This document shows, piece by piece, positions 15,346-23,723 of a stretch of DNA of 39,247 bases (its first letter is position 1; every line of letters begins with the position of its first letter). Source of the DNA: an uncultured Oscillospiraceae bacterium. Its GTDB lineage: Bacteria > Bacillota > Clostridia > Oscillospirales > Oscillospiraceae. Position numbers and translations under genes: made by a program. The notes under the pieces were generated by a model. The model was not told the origin of the DNA. It was given only the letters and a program-made list of their open reading frames with translations, and searched no databases. Where the stretch lies: positions 1-39,247 of the forward strand of contig CANRIW010000017.1 in NCBI GenBank assembly GCA_947630785.1, read 5' to 3'.

Positions 15346-16718
15346 GACGTTTCGACCGAAAACGGATGATCTCCCTGGCTCTGGCGGCCTGCCTGCTGCT
15401 GTCCTGCGCCGCCTGCGGCGGGGAGGGCGAGGCCCGGGCCGCCAGTATGTGGCTGGTAAAGACCGAGGGCACGGTCTCCGTCACCGACGGTGAGGGCGGG
15501 GACGTGTCCCTGCTGGACCGGCTGGGCCTGTTCAGCGGGTACGGGGTGGCCACTCAGGCCGCCAGCTTTGGGTGGATCGACCTGGACGACACCAAGCTCA
15601 CCAAGATGGACGAGAACAGCGGCGTCACCGTCCAAAAGGACGGGAAACACCTGGAGCTGACGGTGGATCGTGGCTCCCTGTTCTTCAACGTCACCAGACC
15701 CCTGGGGAACGACGAATCATTTGAAATCCGCTCCTCCACCATGGTCACCGCCATCCGGGGCACCTGCGGCTGGGTGGAGGTCCCCGACGCGGAGCACATG
15801 AACGTCTACATCCTGGAGGGCACGGTGGAGTGCTCGGTGGGGGACGTGACCGAGTCCGTTACCGCAGGCCAGACCGCCGCCATCGACGCCCAGGCGGGTG
15901 CCATATCGGTGAAGGACTTCACCGAGAACGACATCCCGGCCTTTGTCGCCGCCGAGGTGGAGGAGGACCCGGACCTGGCTGACGCTATCCAGGACGCCTC
16001 CGGGCTGGACATGGAGAGCGGCCTGAGGCAGCCGGGACGCAACGCCTACGGGGCCACGACCTTTGAGCAGAGGGAGGACTATATCCCCTTTGAGGAGCTG
16101 CCCGCGGAGAAGCAGACCATGATACAAGAAGGTCTCCAGGCCAACACCGCCGAGGACCGGTCTCATCTGGCTGAGCTGTGTGCAGCATGCCAGCAGGAGA
16201 CAAATTCCCAGTTCTTTACTGCCTGGGACGAATATAAGGTCTATGTTCTCATTGACCATATGAACGGGGACCCGATGAACGGGGACCCGCGGCTGACAAT
16301 GGAGTTTCGCCCTGAAAATGGAATGGGATATGCGTCAAATACAGTTGTATCCGAAACAAGTTCCGGCAGCAGCCTTTATCAGTGCCCCTGTGAAAATTGG
16401 CAATGGAACGGTGAGATGATGGCCACAGATAAGGATGTAGCTTCTTCCGGATCCGCGACCGAAATAACGACCACGGGACAGTTTGTGGACGGCCTCCGCC
16501 AGGGTACCTTTCACAAGGAAGTCGTCATGACCGTAAACGGAGAGACCAGAACAAGAACCGGTGAGGGCACTTTCACAGACGGGCGTGGGATTATTATCCG
16601 TACGGACGATGCGCTTGGCGATTCCACCATATACGCCTGGGGCATCATCTTCAACTTGGGCGAGGCCCCCGAGGGGGAGCCCCTGACGCAATATCAGCTG
16701 GATATGCTCTACTGGTGA
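15342..16718 (+). CDS. FecR-domain lipoprotein, copy A
   Basis: The 458-residue protein begins with a basic N-terminus and hydrophobic segment ending L-L-S-C, a lipobox, so it should be anchored on the outer face of the membrane. Residues about 33-168 form a FecR domain (W-L-V-K-T-E-G-T-V-S-V near its start; S-S-T-M-V-T-A-I-R-G-T-C-G in the core). FecR domains act as extracytoplasmic sensors or regulators. After a conserved A-I-Q-D-A-S-G-L-D hinge there is a unique C-terminal domain with a W-Q-W-N-G and V-D-G-L-R-Q-G-T-F pattern, faintly like MORN repeats. A 15-bp tandem repeat at 16260-16289 adds a second M-N-G-D-P. The start at 15342 overlaps the HD-GYP stop; a start at 15312 lacks a signal peptide fit. 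Confidence 0.85.
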   Translation: MRRFDRKRMISLALAACLLLSCAACGGEGEARAASMWLVKTEGTVSVTDGEGGDVSLLDRLGLFSGYGVATQAASFGWIDLDDTKLTKMDENSGVTVQKDGKHLELTVDRGSLFFNVTRPLGNDESFEIRSSTMVTAIRGTCGWVEVPDAEHMNVYILEGTVECSVGDVTESVTAGQTAAIDAQAGAISVKDFTENDIPAFVAAEVEEDPDLADAIQDASGLDMESGLRQPGRNAYGATTFEQREDYIPFEELPAEKQTMIQEGLQANTAEDRSHLAELCAACQQETNSQFFTAWDEYKVYVLIDHMNGDPMNGDPRLTMEFRPENGMGYASNTVVSETSSGSSLYQCPCENWQWNGEMMATDKDVASSGSATEITTTGQFVDGLRQGTFHKEVVMTVNGETRTRTGEGTFTDGRGIIIRTDDALGDSTIYAWGIIFNLGEAPEGEPLTQYQLDMLYW

Positions 16719-16731
16719 GGAGGAATAGGCG

Positions 16732-18768
16732 ATGAAAAAACTGAAACGGATCTTATCCCTGGCCCTGGCGGCCTGCCTGCTGCTGTCCTGCGCCGCCTGC
16801 GGCGGGGAGGGCGAGGCCCGGGCCGCCAGCATGTGGCTGGTGAAGACCGAGGGCACGGTCTCCGTCACCGACGGGGAGGGCGGGGACGTGTCCCTGCTGG
16901 ACCGGCTGGGCCTGTTCAGCGGGTACGGCGTGGCCACCCAGGCTGCCAGCTTCGGGTGGATCGACCTGGGCGACACCAAGCTCACCAAGATGGACGAGAA
17001 CAGCGGCGTCACCGTCCAAAAGGACGGAAAACACCTGGAGCTGACGGTGGACCGGGGCGCTCTGTTCTTCAACGTCACCAGGCCCCTGGGGGACGACGAA
17101 TCGTTTGAAATCCGCTCCTCCACCATGGTCACCGCCATCCGGGGGACCTGCGGCTGGGTGGAGGTCCCCGACGCGGACCATATGAACGTCTATATCCTGG
17201 AGGGCACGGTGGAGTGCTCGGTGGGGGACGCGAAGGTGCCCGTCACCGCCGGCCAGACCGCCGCCATTCGCGCCGGGGAGAGCAGTATCACTGTGGATAC
17301 CTTCTTCGCCTGCAGTATCCCCGCCTTTGTCAGGGCCGAGGTGGAAGACGACGAGGAACTGGCCGCCGCCATCCTGGACGCCTCCGGGCTGGACGTGCTG
17401 GGCGGCGGAGACATTCAGACCGCGCTGGAGGGGATGGGCTACATCGGCGACCCCGCCGCCTCTACCATGACGCCGGAGCAGGCCGCCAGGCTGGGCGAGA
17501 CTCTGCAGCGGCTGGTGGCCGAGTCAGAGGCCGAGTATGTGACCGGCTCCGGGCAGGTCCCTGGCGGCGAGTTCCACTGCTACGCCGCCCTCTTTGACGC
17601 GGGGGACGGCTCCCCCGCCGTGGCATTCCTGAACAACGGGGAACTCTCCTACGACGCCATCATGGGCCGCGGCTACCCCGACTACTCCGGCATCATCGTG
17701 CTGCACTTCCAGGACGGGCAGCTGGTCCGTATGCCCAACGAGGGACTCGATGGGCTGGACTTGTCCGACCACTATGCCGTGTTCTTCGGCTATATGGCCC
17801 CGGACGGCTCGGCCAGCGACATCAGCCAGGAATGGGTCTACGACCTGACGGCCGGCGGCATCCACGGCCCGATCGTCTCCCAGGTCACCTATGACGAATA
17901 CGGCCCCGGCGGCATCACCATCGACGGCGTCCCCGCCACCCAGGAGCAGTATTCCGCCTGGGCGGGGCAGTGGCCCCATTCCGGAACCGGATTTAGTATC
18001 GGCAACGGCGGCTTCGGCAGTGCCACCGGCGCGCAGGACGCCTCCGAACTGGCCGCCGCCCTTTTAGCCGCCTCCGGGCTGGACGTATCGGATCCGGGCC
18101 CCGCCGGGGACCCGGCCCTGCTGTCCGGCGTGTACTTCGGGGACCCCACTTCCTGCACCATGACGGCGGACCAGGCGGCGGCCCTTGCCGCCGCCTTGCG
18201 CAGCAAGATGGAAAAGGTGGAGCAGGACTTCGCCGAGAGCCGCTATAAGGATCCCAGCTCCGACGGCCCGCGTTCCTTTGCCGCCCTCTTCGACGCCGGA
18301 AACGGCGCGCCCGCGATGATCTTTGCCGGCGGACAGCACCTGCCGATCAGTTTTGAGGGAGAGGTGCAGATGATCTCTCCGTATACCTTTGGCATATGGC
18401 ATTTCCCCGGTGGGGAGCTGGCGGAGTTCACCGATTTTGACATGGCCGCCGTCCACGACGGCTGGATCCTGGTCAACGGCATGTGGCCGGACGGGAGCGG
18501 CTATGACGGCGCCGCTCTGCCCCTCAACGGCTTTATCGACGCCGACGCGCCGCTGGCCAGCGCCCACTCCAACTACTATGACGGCCCCGCGCCTGTGTTC
18601 CAGATCGATGGCGCGGACGTGTCTGGGAGCGATTTCGACGCCTGGACCGCCCGGTGGGACGGCGACGCCCAGGTGGGTGTCAGCCACGGAAGCGACATCG
18701 GCGCCCAGTGCTGGGGCATGGCCCCGGCGGAGGACGTGCTGGCGGCCCTGGATGCCTGGGCGGGATAA
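16732..18768 (+). CDS. FecR-domain lipoprotein, copy B, with duplicated C-terminal domain
   Basis: The 678-residue paralogue has the same lipobox and an almost identical FecR domain, but a different and longer C-terminus. That part is an internal duplication: about 209-425 and 438-660 align, both with a D-A-S-G-L-D / A-A-S-G-L-D hinge, an S/C-T-M-T-x-x-Q-A-A motif, and A-A-L-F-D-A-G-D/N-G. I recognise no known domain in the repeats. It follows copy A by 13 bases with the site GAGGAGGAATAGGCG before its ATG, the same leader found before copy D. It is probably surface-exposed and reads a different ligand or partner from its neighbours (inference). Confidence 0.82.
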   Translation: MKKLKRILSLALAACLLLSCAACGGEGEARAASMWLVKTEGTVSVTDGEGGDVSLLDRLGLFSGYGVATQAASFGWIDLGDTKLTKMDENSGVTVQKDGKHLELTVDRGALFFNVTRPLGDDESFEIRSSTMVTAIRGTCGWVEVPDADHMNVYILEGTVECSVGDAKVPVTAGQTAAIRAGESSITVDTFFACSIPAFVRAEVEDDEELAAAILDASGLDVLGGGDIQTALEGMGYIGDPAASTMTPEQAARLGETLQRLVAESEAEYVTGSGQVPGGEFHCYAALFDAGDGSPAVAFLNNGELSYDAIMGRGYPDYSGIIVLHFQDGQLVRMPNEGLDGLDLSDHYAVFFGYMAPDGSASDISQEWVYDLTAGGIHGPIVSQVTYDEYGPGGITIDGVPATQEQYSAWAGQWPHSGTGFSIGNGGFGSATGAQDASELAAALLAASGLDVSDPGPAGDPALLSGVYFGDPTSCTMTADQAAALAAALRSKMEKVEQDFAESRYKDPSSDGPRSFAALFDAGNGAPAMIFAGGQHLPISFEGEVQMISPYTFGIWHFPGGELAEFTDFDMAAVHDGWILVNGMWPDGSGYDGAALPLNGFIDADAPLASAHSNYYDGPAPVFQIDGADVSGSDFDAWTARWDGDAQVGVSHGSDIGAQCWGMAPAEDVLAALDAWAG

Positions 18769-18792
18769 ACAGTTGGGAGAGGAGCGGATGAG

Positions 18793-20178
18793 ATGAAATG
18801 CCTGAAACATACAGCCGCTCTGCTGTTGGCGGCGGCCCTGCTGCTGTCCTGCGCCGCCTGCGGCGGGGAGGGCGAGGCCCGGGCCGCCAGCATGTGGCTG
18901 GTGAAGACCGAGGGCACGGTCTCCGTCACCGACGGGGAGGGCGGGGACGTGTCCCTGCTGGACCGGCTGGGCCTGTTCAGCGGGTACGGCGTGGCCACCC
19001 AGGCTGCCAGCTTCGGGTGGATCGACCTGGGCGACACCAAGCTCACCAAGATGGACGAGAACAGCGGCGTCACCGTCCAAAAGGACGGAAAACACCTGGA
19101 GCTGACGGTGGACCGGGGCGCTCTGTTCTTCAACGTCACCAGGCCCCTGGGGGACGACGAATCGTTTGAAATCCGTTCCTCCACCATGGTCACCGCCATC
19201 CGGGGGACCTGCGGCTGGGTGGAGGTCCCCGACGAGGACCATATGAACGTCTACATCCTGGAGGGCACGGTGGAGTGCTCGGTGGGGGAGGTGACCGAGT
19301 CCGTTACCGCAGGCCAGACCGCCGCTATCGACGCCGGGACGGGCGCCATATCGGTGAAGGACTTCACCGAGAACGACATCCCGGCCTTTGTCGCCGCCGA
19401 GGTGGAGGAGGACCCGGACCTGGCTGACGCCATCCAGGACGCCTCCGGGCTGGACATGGAGAGCGGCCTGAGGCGGCCGGACCTGAACGCTTATGGCGCC
19501 ACGGTCTTTGAACAGCGGGAGAACTATATCGATTTTGACCAGCTGCCCCCAGTATATCAGGCCATCATACAGGATGCGTTCGAGCACCTCGCCGATGTGG
19601 AGACCCATAATTTGACAGAAATGTGCTCGACGTTAGACAGAACGTGGAACTTCTTTACCACATGGAACGATTACAAGGTCTATTTCAGCTCTGAGCTGGG
19701 TTTTGACGGCCAGGAGTCCAGCCGGCTGGTAGTGGAGTTCCGGCCCGAAAACGGAATGGGATATGTGCTGGCCCCTGTCAGGACGCCCGGCGGCAACATC
19801 GGCAGTAACTATTCGTGCCCCTGCGAGGGGTGGCAGTGGAACGGAGATATGACGGGCCGCGACGACGAGACCATCCGGGAGAATGGAAGACCGGCGGCTG
19901 AAACGCATTTGGGGACGGAAGGACAGCTTGTGGACGGCCTCCGTCAAGGCGCCTTCCGCACAGTCGGATTAAGCGTCAAAGATGCCGGCGACGGATCGTT
20001 CGACCAGGAGAGGATCGACACGGAGAACGTCTTCACAGACGGACGGGGTGTTGATTACCGGGACGGTATGACCGATCAGGCCTCCGGCGTATACCTCTGG
20101 GGCATCGTGCTGAACCTGGGGGAGGCACCCGCGGGCGGGCCCCTGACGCAGTACCAGCTGGATATGCTCTACTGGTGA
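18793..20178 (+). CDS. FecR-domain lipoprotein, copy C
   Basis: The 461-residue paralogue is closest to copy A in both the hinge (D-F-T-E-N-D-I-P-A-F-V-A-A-E-V) and the C-terminal domain (C-E-G-W-Q-W-N-G; V-D-G-L-R-Q-G-A-F; ending Q-Y-Q-L-D-M-L-Y-W). Its FecR domain DNA, however, is almost identical to copies B and D, which points to gene conversion. Signal peptide and L-L-S-C lipobox are intact although the first residues (M-K-C-L-K-H-T) differ. The start at 18793 has GAGAGGAG upstream, 24 bases after copy B. Confidence 0.83.
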   Translation: MKCLKHTAALLLAAALLLSCAACGGEGEARAASMWLVKTEGTVSVTDGEGGDVSLLDRLGLFSGYGVATQAASFGWIDLGDTKLTKMDENSGVTVQKDGKHLELTVDRGALFFNVTRPLGDDESFEIRSSTMVTAIRGTCGWVEVPDEDHMNVYILEGTVECSVGEVTESVTAGQTAAIDAGTGAISVKDFTENDIPAFVAAEVEEDPDLADAIQDASGLDMESGLRRPDLNAYGATVFEQRENYIDFDQLPPVYQAIIQDAFEHLADVETHNLTEMCSTLDRTWNFFTTWNDYKVYFSSELGFDGQESSRLVVEFRPENGMGYVLAPVRTPGGNIGSNYSCPCEGWQWNGDMTGRDDETIRENGRPAAETHLGTEGQLVDGLRQGAFRTVGLSVKDAGDGSFDQERIDTENVFTDGRGVDYRDGMTDQASGVYLWGIVLNLGEAPAGGPLTQYQLDMLYW

Positions 20179-20191
20179 GGAGGAATAGGCG

Positions 20192-21619
20192 ATGAACGAG
20201 CTGAAACGGATTGTATCCCTGACCCTGGCGGCCTGCCTGCTGCTGCCCTGCGCCGCCTGCGGCGGCCCGGACGGGCCCGCAGCCACCCCCGGCCAGATAG
20301 GCCAGGGCGGCACGGCGGAGGCCGCCAGCATGTGGCTGGTGAAGACCGAGGGCACGGTCTCCGTCACCGACGGGGAGGGCGGGGACGTGTCCCTGCTGGA
20401 CCGGCTGGGCCTGTTCAGCGGGTACGGCGTGGCCACCCAGGCTGCCAGCTTCGGGTGGATCGACCTGGGCGACACCAAGCTCACCAAGATGGACGAGAAC
20501 AGCGGCGTCACCGTCCAAAAGGACGGAAAACACCTGGAGCTGACGGTGGACCGGGGCGCTCTGTTCTTCAACGTCACCAGGCCCCTGGGGGACGACGAAT
20601 CGTTTGAAATCCGTTCCTCCACCATGGTCACCGCCATCCGGGGCACCTGCGGCTGGGTGGAGGTCCCCGACCCGGACCATATGAACGTCTACATCCTGGA
20701 GGGCACGGTGGAGTGCTCGGTGGGGGACGTGACCGAGTCCGTTACCGCAGGGGAGAAGGCGTTCCTGTCCAGAGTGGATGGGGAGGGCGCCATTGTGAAG
20801 GCGGCATTTGACCGGACAAACGTGCCCGATTTCGTTGCGGTCGAGGCCGCCGGGGACGGCGATTTGAAAAATGCCATTTTGGATGCCTCCGGGGTGGACG
20901 TGTCAGCCCTGCGCTACGGCGTCGAGGTCACGCCCTTTGCGCAGCGGTTTGAATATCAGGACTTTACAGCCCTGCCCCCGGAGACCCAGGAGCTGCTCCG
21001 GAGTACAGCGGCGGCCATTTCGGCCCACGATGACGGGACGCTGGAGGAACTGCTGACCTTTGAAAACCTTGCCCCCTGCAAAGTCGAGGGCTGGAGCGAC
21101 AACCAGATCGTATTCTATACAGAGTTCGACAGCCAGAAGCTCCGAGTCGAGTTGACACAGATCCTCTATACAGATGGCTCCGCTCCGGAGGAGCATCTCG
21201 AGCGGGTCGTGGAGTACCGCCCGAAGAACGGCCCCGGCTGCTTCTATTATGACGAGGACTGGTACCATATCGACGCATCCCTGAATCGGACGGGGTATTA
21301 TGCCGGCTGGCTTGTTTGGGGGGACTGCCTCTGTGTGGACTGGCAGTTTGAGGGAGACGCTGTCCTGTCATTTTTGCGCTACCCGATATACAGCAACACA
21401 GTCGCTCATTCGGGAGCGCTGAAGGGGCGGATCGTCCACAACCTGCGGGAGGGCGCCTGGACCTTCGAGGGCGACCCCGACAGCAGTCTCAGCGGCATTT
21501 TCAATGGGAACAGCGATGACACCTACGAAAAAGGAGTCGGAACGGTGGGCACCCCCTACGAGGGTGCTGCTTACGGCATTCGGCCATTGGTATGGGAGAA
21601 GGCCGCGATGTACTGGTGA
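20192..21619 (+). CDS. FecR-domain lipoprotein, copy D
   Basis: The 475-residue paralogue has a lipobox L-L-P-C and a distinctive Gly/Pro-rich linker of about 20 residues before the FecR domain. Its FecR domain is nearly identical to B and C. The C-terminal domain is a diverged relative of those in A and C: V-E-Y-R-P-K-N-G, V-D-W-Q-F-E-G and N-L-R-E-G-A-W occupy matching positions. The hinge A-I-L-D-A-S-G-V-D is kept. The leader before it repeats that of copy B, and it lies 13 bases after copy C and 30 bases before the CHASE2 cyclase. It may be the FecR protein closest in function to the cyclase, but that is only positional inference. Confidence 0.82.
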   Translation: MNELKRIVSLTLAACLLLPCAACGGPDGPAATPGQIGQGGTAEAASMWLVKTEGTVSVTDGEGGDVSLLDRLGLFSGYGVATQAASFGWIDLGDTKLTKMDENSGVTVQKDGKHLELTVDRGALFFNVTRPLGDDESFEIRSSTMVTAIRGTCGWVEVPDPDHMNVYILEGTVECSVGDVTESVTAGEKAFLSRVDGEGAIVKAAFDRTNVPDFVAVEAAGDGDLKNAILDASGVDVSALRYGVEVTPFAQRFEYQDFTALPPETQELLRSTAAAISAHDDGTLEELLTFENLAPCKVEGWSDNQIVFYTEFDSQKLRVELTQILYTDGSAPEEHLERVVEYRPKNGPGCFYYDEDWYHIDASLNRTGYYAGWLVWGDCLCVDWQFEGDAVLSFLRYPIYSNTVAHSGALKGRIVHNLREGAWTFEGDPDSSLSGIFNGNSDDTYEKGVGTVGTPYEGAAYGIRPLVWEKAAMYW

Positions 21620-21649
21620 CCCATCTGATTGGGAAGGAAGTGAACCGCC

Positions 21650-23452
21650 ATGAGAAAAAAGCTTCTGCCTCCGCTGGCCGCTCTGGCCGCCGCCCTGCTG
21701 CTGACCCTTCTGGCGGGGCTGGGCGCTCTGGACCGGCCGGATCAGGCGGCGGCTGACCTGCTCTACCAGCGGGAACGGTTCTCCGAGGGAAATATCGTCC
21801 TGGTGGGCATCGACCAGAGGGCGCTGGAGGAACTGGGCCCCTACAGTCAATGGAGCCGGGACGTCTTTGCCCGAGCGGTGGAGGCGCTGAACGCCTCGGA
21901 GGAGGACCGCCCGGCGGTCATCGGCCTGGACGTGCTTTTTACCGGCGAGACCGCCCCGGAGACGGACGCGGCCCTGGCGGAGGCCGCCGGCCGGTACGGC
22001 AACGTGGTCACCGCCTCGTCGGCGAAATTCGGCGGCGACCCGCTGTCCGACGGGAACGGGGACTATTATCTGGACGGCTTCTCCCCCCTGGCCTATGACG
22101 AGCCCTATGAGGCCCTGCGGGACGTCACCGTCCAGGGCCACGTCAACGCCATGATGGACGGCGACGGCATCATACGCCACGGCCTGCTCAGCCTGACCCT
22201 GTCCGACGGGCGGCGGGTGCCCTCCTTCGCCCTGGCCGTCGCCCAAAAATACGCGGAGGCAAAGGGCCTGCCGGAGCCAGAGCCGCCTCAGACCGACCGG
22301 CGGGGGTTCTGGTATCTGCCTTTCGTAAGGCTGCCGGGGGACTACAGCGAGAACATCTCCATCGCCGACCTGCTGGACGGCTCGGTCCCCATGGATCACT
22401 TTCGGGGGAAGATCGTCCTCATCGGCCCCTATGCCGCCGGCCTGGGGGACAGCTACACTACCGCCATCGACCACGCGAAGCCCATGTACGGGGTGGAGGT
22501 CCAGGCCAACGCCGCCGAGGCCATCCTTCTGGCAGACTATCCCCGGGAGGCAAAGGACGCCCCCCAGCTGGCCGCCCTTTTTGCCCTTCTGCTGCTGGCC
22601 TTCTTCCTGTTCTGGAAACGGCACGCGGCGCTCTCCACCGCCGCCCTGGCGGTATTGGCAGGGGGTTGGCTGGGCCTCTGCCTCCTGATGAGGGAGCGGG
22701 GGCTGCTCCTGCGGGTGCTGTGGGTGCCGGTGGGAGCCGCCATCCTCTATCTGGGCTGCCTGGCGGTCAACTATATCCAATCGGTGCTGGAGACCCGCCG
22801 GGTGACGGCCACTTTCCAGCGCTACGTGGCCCCGGAGATCGTCCGCGAGCTGCTGAAGACCCCCGACGCCTTGAAGCTCACCGGGAAGACCGCCGAGATC
22901 GCGGTGCTGTTCGTGGACGTGCGGGGTTTCACCTCCATGTCGGAGGTGCTCTCCCCCACCGAGGTGGTGGCTATCTTGAATCGCTACCTGACCCTGATCT
23001 CCGACTGCATCCTGAAACACGGCGGCACCTTGGACAAATTCGTGGGGGACGCGGCCATGGCCTTTTGGGGCGCGCCGCTGCCCTGTGATGACGCCGTGCT
23101 GGAGGCCGCCCGGGCAGCCGTGGATATGATCGAGGGCTCCAGGGCTCTGTCGGATCAGCTGACGGCGGAATTCGGCCGGACGGTGTCCTTCGGAATCGGC
23201 ATCCACACAGGCGAGGCCGTGGTGGGCAACGTGGGTTCCCCCAAGCGGATGGACTACACCGCCATCGGCGACACGGTGAACACCGCCGCCCGGCTGGAGG
23301 CCAACGCCCCCGGCGGGACCATCTACATCTCCCGGGCTGTGGCCGATGCCCTGGGGGACCGGGCCAGGGTGACATCCCTGGGGGATTCGGTGCCGCTGAA
23401 GGGCAAGCAGGCCGGTTTCGAGGTGCTGGTCCTGGAAGGGCTGATGAAATGA
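21650..23452 (+). CDS. CHASE2-domain class III adenylate/guanylate cyclase
   Basis: The 600-residue protein has one N-terminal membrane helix (about 7-27), an extracytoplasmic CHASE2 sensor domain (about 30-310), three further membrane helices (about 305-380), and a class III cyclase catalytic domain (about 410-590). The catalytic residues look intact: metal Asp423 (V-D-V-R-G-F-T) and Asp467, Lys463, Thr537 at the second purine-contact position, Asn544 and Arg548. Lys plus Thr fits a class IIIb adenylyl cyclase, so cAMP is the expected product (established for the class; not tested here). It closes the operon, 30 bases after copy D, with GGAAGGAAG before the ATG. The CHASE2 domain and the FecR lipoproteins face the same side of the membrane, which suggests they interact. 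Confidence 0.92.
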   Translation: MRKKLLPPLAALAAALLLTLLAGLGALDRPDQAAADLLYQRERFSEGNIVLVGIDQRALEELGPYSQWSRDVFARAVEALNASEEDRPAVIGLDVLFTGETAPETDAALAEAAGRYGNVVTASSAKFGGDPLSDGNGDYYLDGFSPLAYDEPYEALRDVTVQGHVNAMMDGDGIIRHGLLSLTLSDGRRVPSFALAVAQKYAEAKGLPEPEPPQTDRRGFWYLPFVRLPGDYSENISIADLLDGSVPMDHFRGKIVLIGPYAAGLGDSYTTAIDHAKPMYGVEVQANAAEAILLADYPREAKDAPQLAALFALLLLAFFLFWKRHAALSTAALAVLAGGWLGLCLLMRERGLLLRVLWVPVGAAILYLGCLAVNYIQSVLETRRVTATFQRYVAPEIVRELLKTPDALKLTGKTAEIAVLFVDVRGFTSMSEVLSPTEVVAILNRYLTLISDCILKHGGTLDKFVGDAAMAFWGAPLPCDDAVLEAARAAVDMIEGSRALSDQLTAEFGRTVSFGIGIHTGEAVVGNVGSPKRMDYTAIGDTVNTAARLEANAPGGTIYISRAVADALGDRARVTSLGDSVPLKGKQAGFEVLVLEGLMK

Positions 23453-23503
23453 GGAGCAGCTGAGTGAGCGCGATTCGCACAAAAAATAAGGCCCCGCAAA
23501 CCT

Positions 23504-23641
23504 CCCGGACATTTTCACAAATCGCTCCTCATTCAGCCTTTGGATGATAGCGTCCAGTTCATTGATACGGTGTTCGGCTTTCTCCAATTTGCGCTTAGCC
23601 TGCTCCCGTTCCACGCTTTGCGCCGCCAGCTTGTTAGTCAT
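23504..23641 (-). pseudogene. Remnant of a large serine recombinase (C-terminal coiled-coil)
   Basis: Forty-six codons on the minus strand read as the coiled-coil region near the C-terminus of clostridial large serine recombinases: K-R-K-L-E-K-A-E-H-R-I-N-E-L-D-A-I-I-Q-R-L, then E-E-R-F-V-K-M-S-G. The usual short linker between these parts looks deleted, and no catalytic domain, start signal or rest of the gene is present. It sits alone between the signalling and fructan operons, so it is a scar of a lost mobile element. Confidence 0.6.
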
Positions 23642-23665
23642 CACCAGACGCGACGAACGGAACAG

Positions 23666-23723
23666 AAAAAGGGGCCGAAACCGTGTGAGCGCCGGAATTG
23701 ACGCGAACACGGCTTCGGCCCCT
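23666..23723 (-). terminator. Intrinsic terminator of the fructan operon
   Basis: AGGGGCCGAAACCGTG (23670-23685) and its near-complement (23708-23723; 15 of 16) form a long stem. Reading on the minus strand it is followed by five T. It lies 76 bases beyond the fructokinase stop. Confidence 0.75.

Larger units (their letters stand above)
15438..20727 (+). repeat. Four copies of a 407-bp near-identical FecR-domain sequence
   Basis: The copies lie at 15438-15844, 16822-17228, 18883-19289 and 20321-20727. The last three differ at only a handful of bases, including at synonymous sites, while copy A has more, mainly silent, differences. Sequence outside these blocks is far more diverged. Confidence 0.9.

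Noticed and set aside
18064-19608. Minus-strand open frame across FecR copies B and C
   Set aside because: Similar antisense frames appear at every FecR copy because the DNA block is repeated. They have no start signals and their reading follows the sense gene.
15438-20727. Interpretation of the four FecR repeats as a CRISPR-like or transposon array
   Set aside because: The repeats are in-frame protein domains with lipoprotein signals. There are no spacers, transposase or target duplications.
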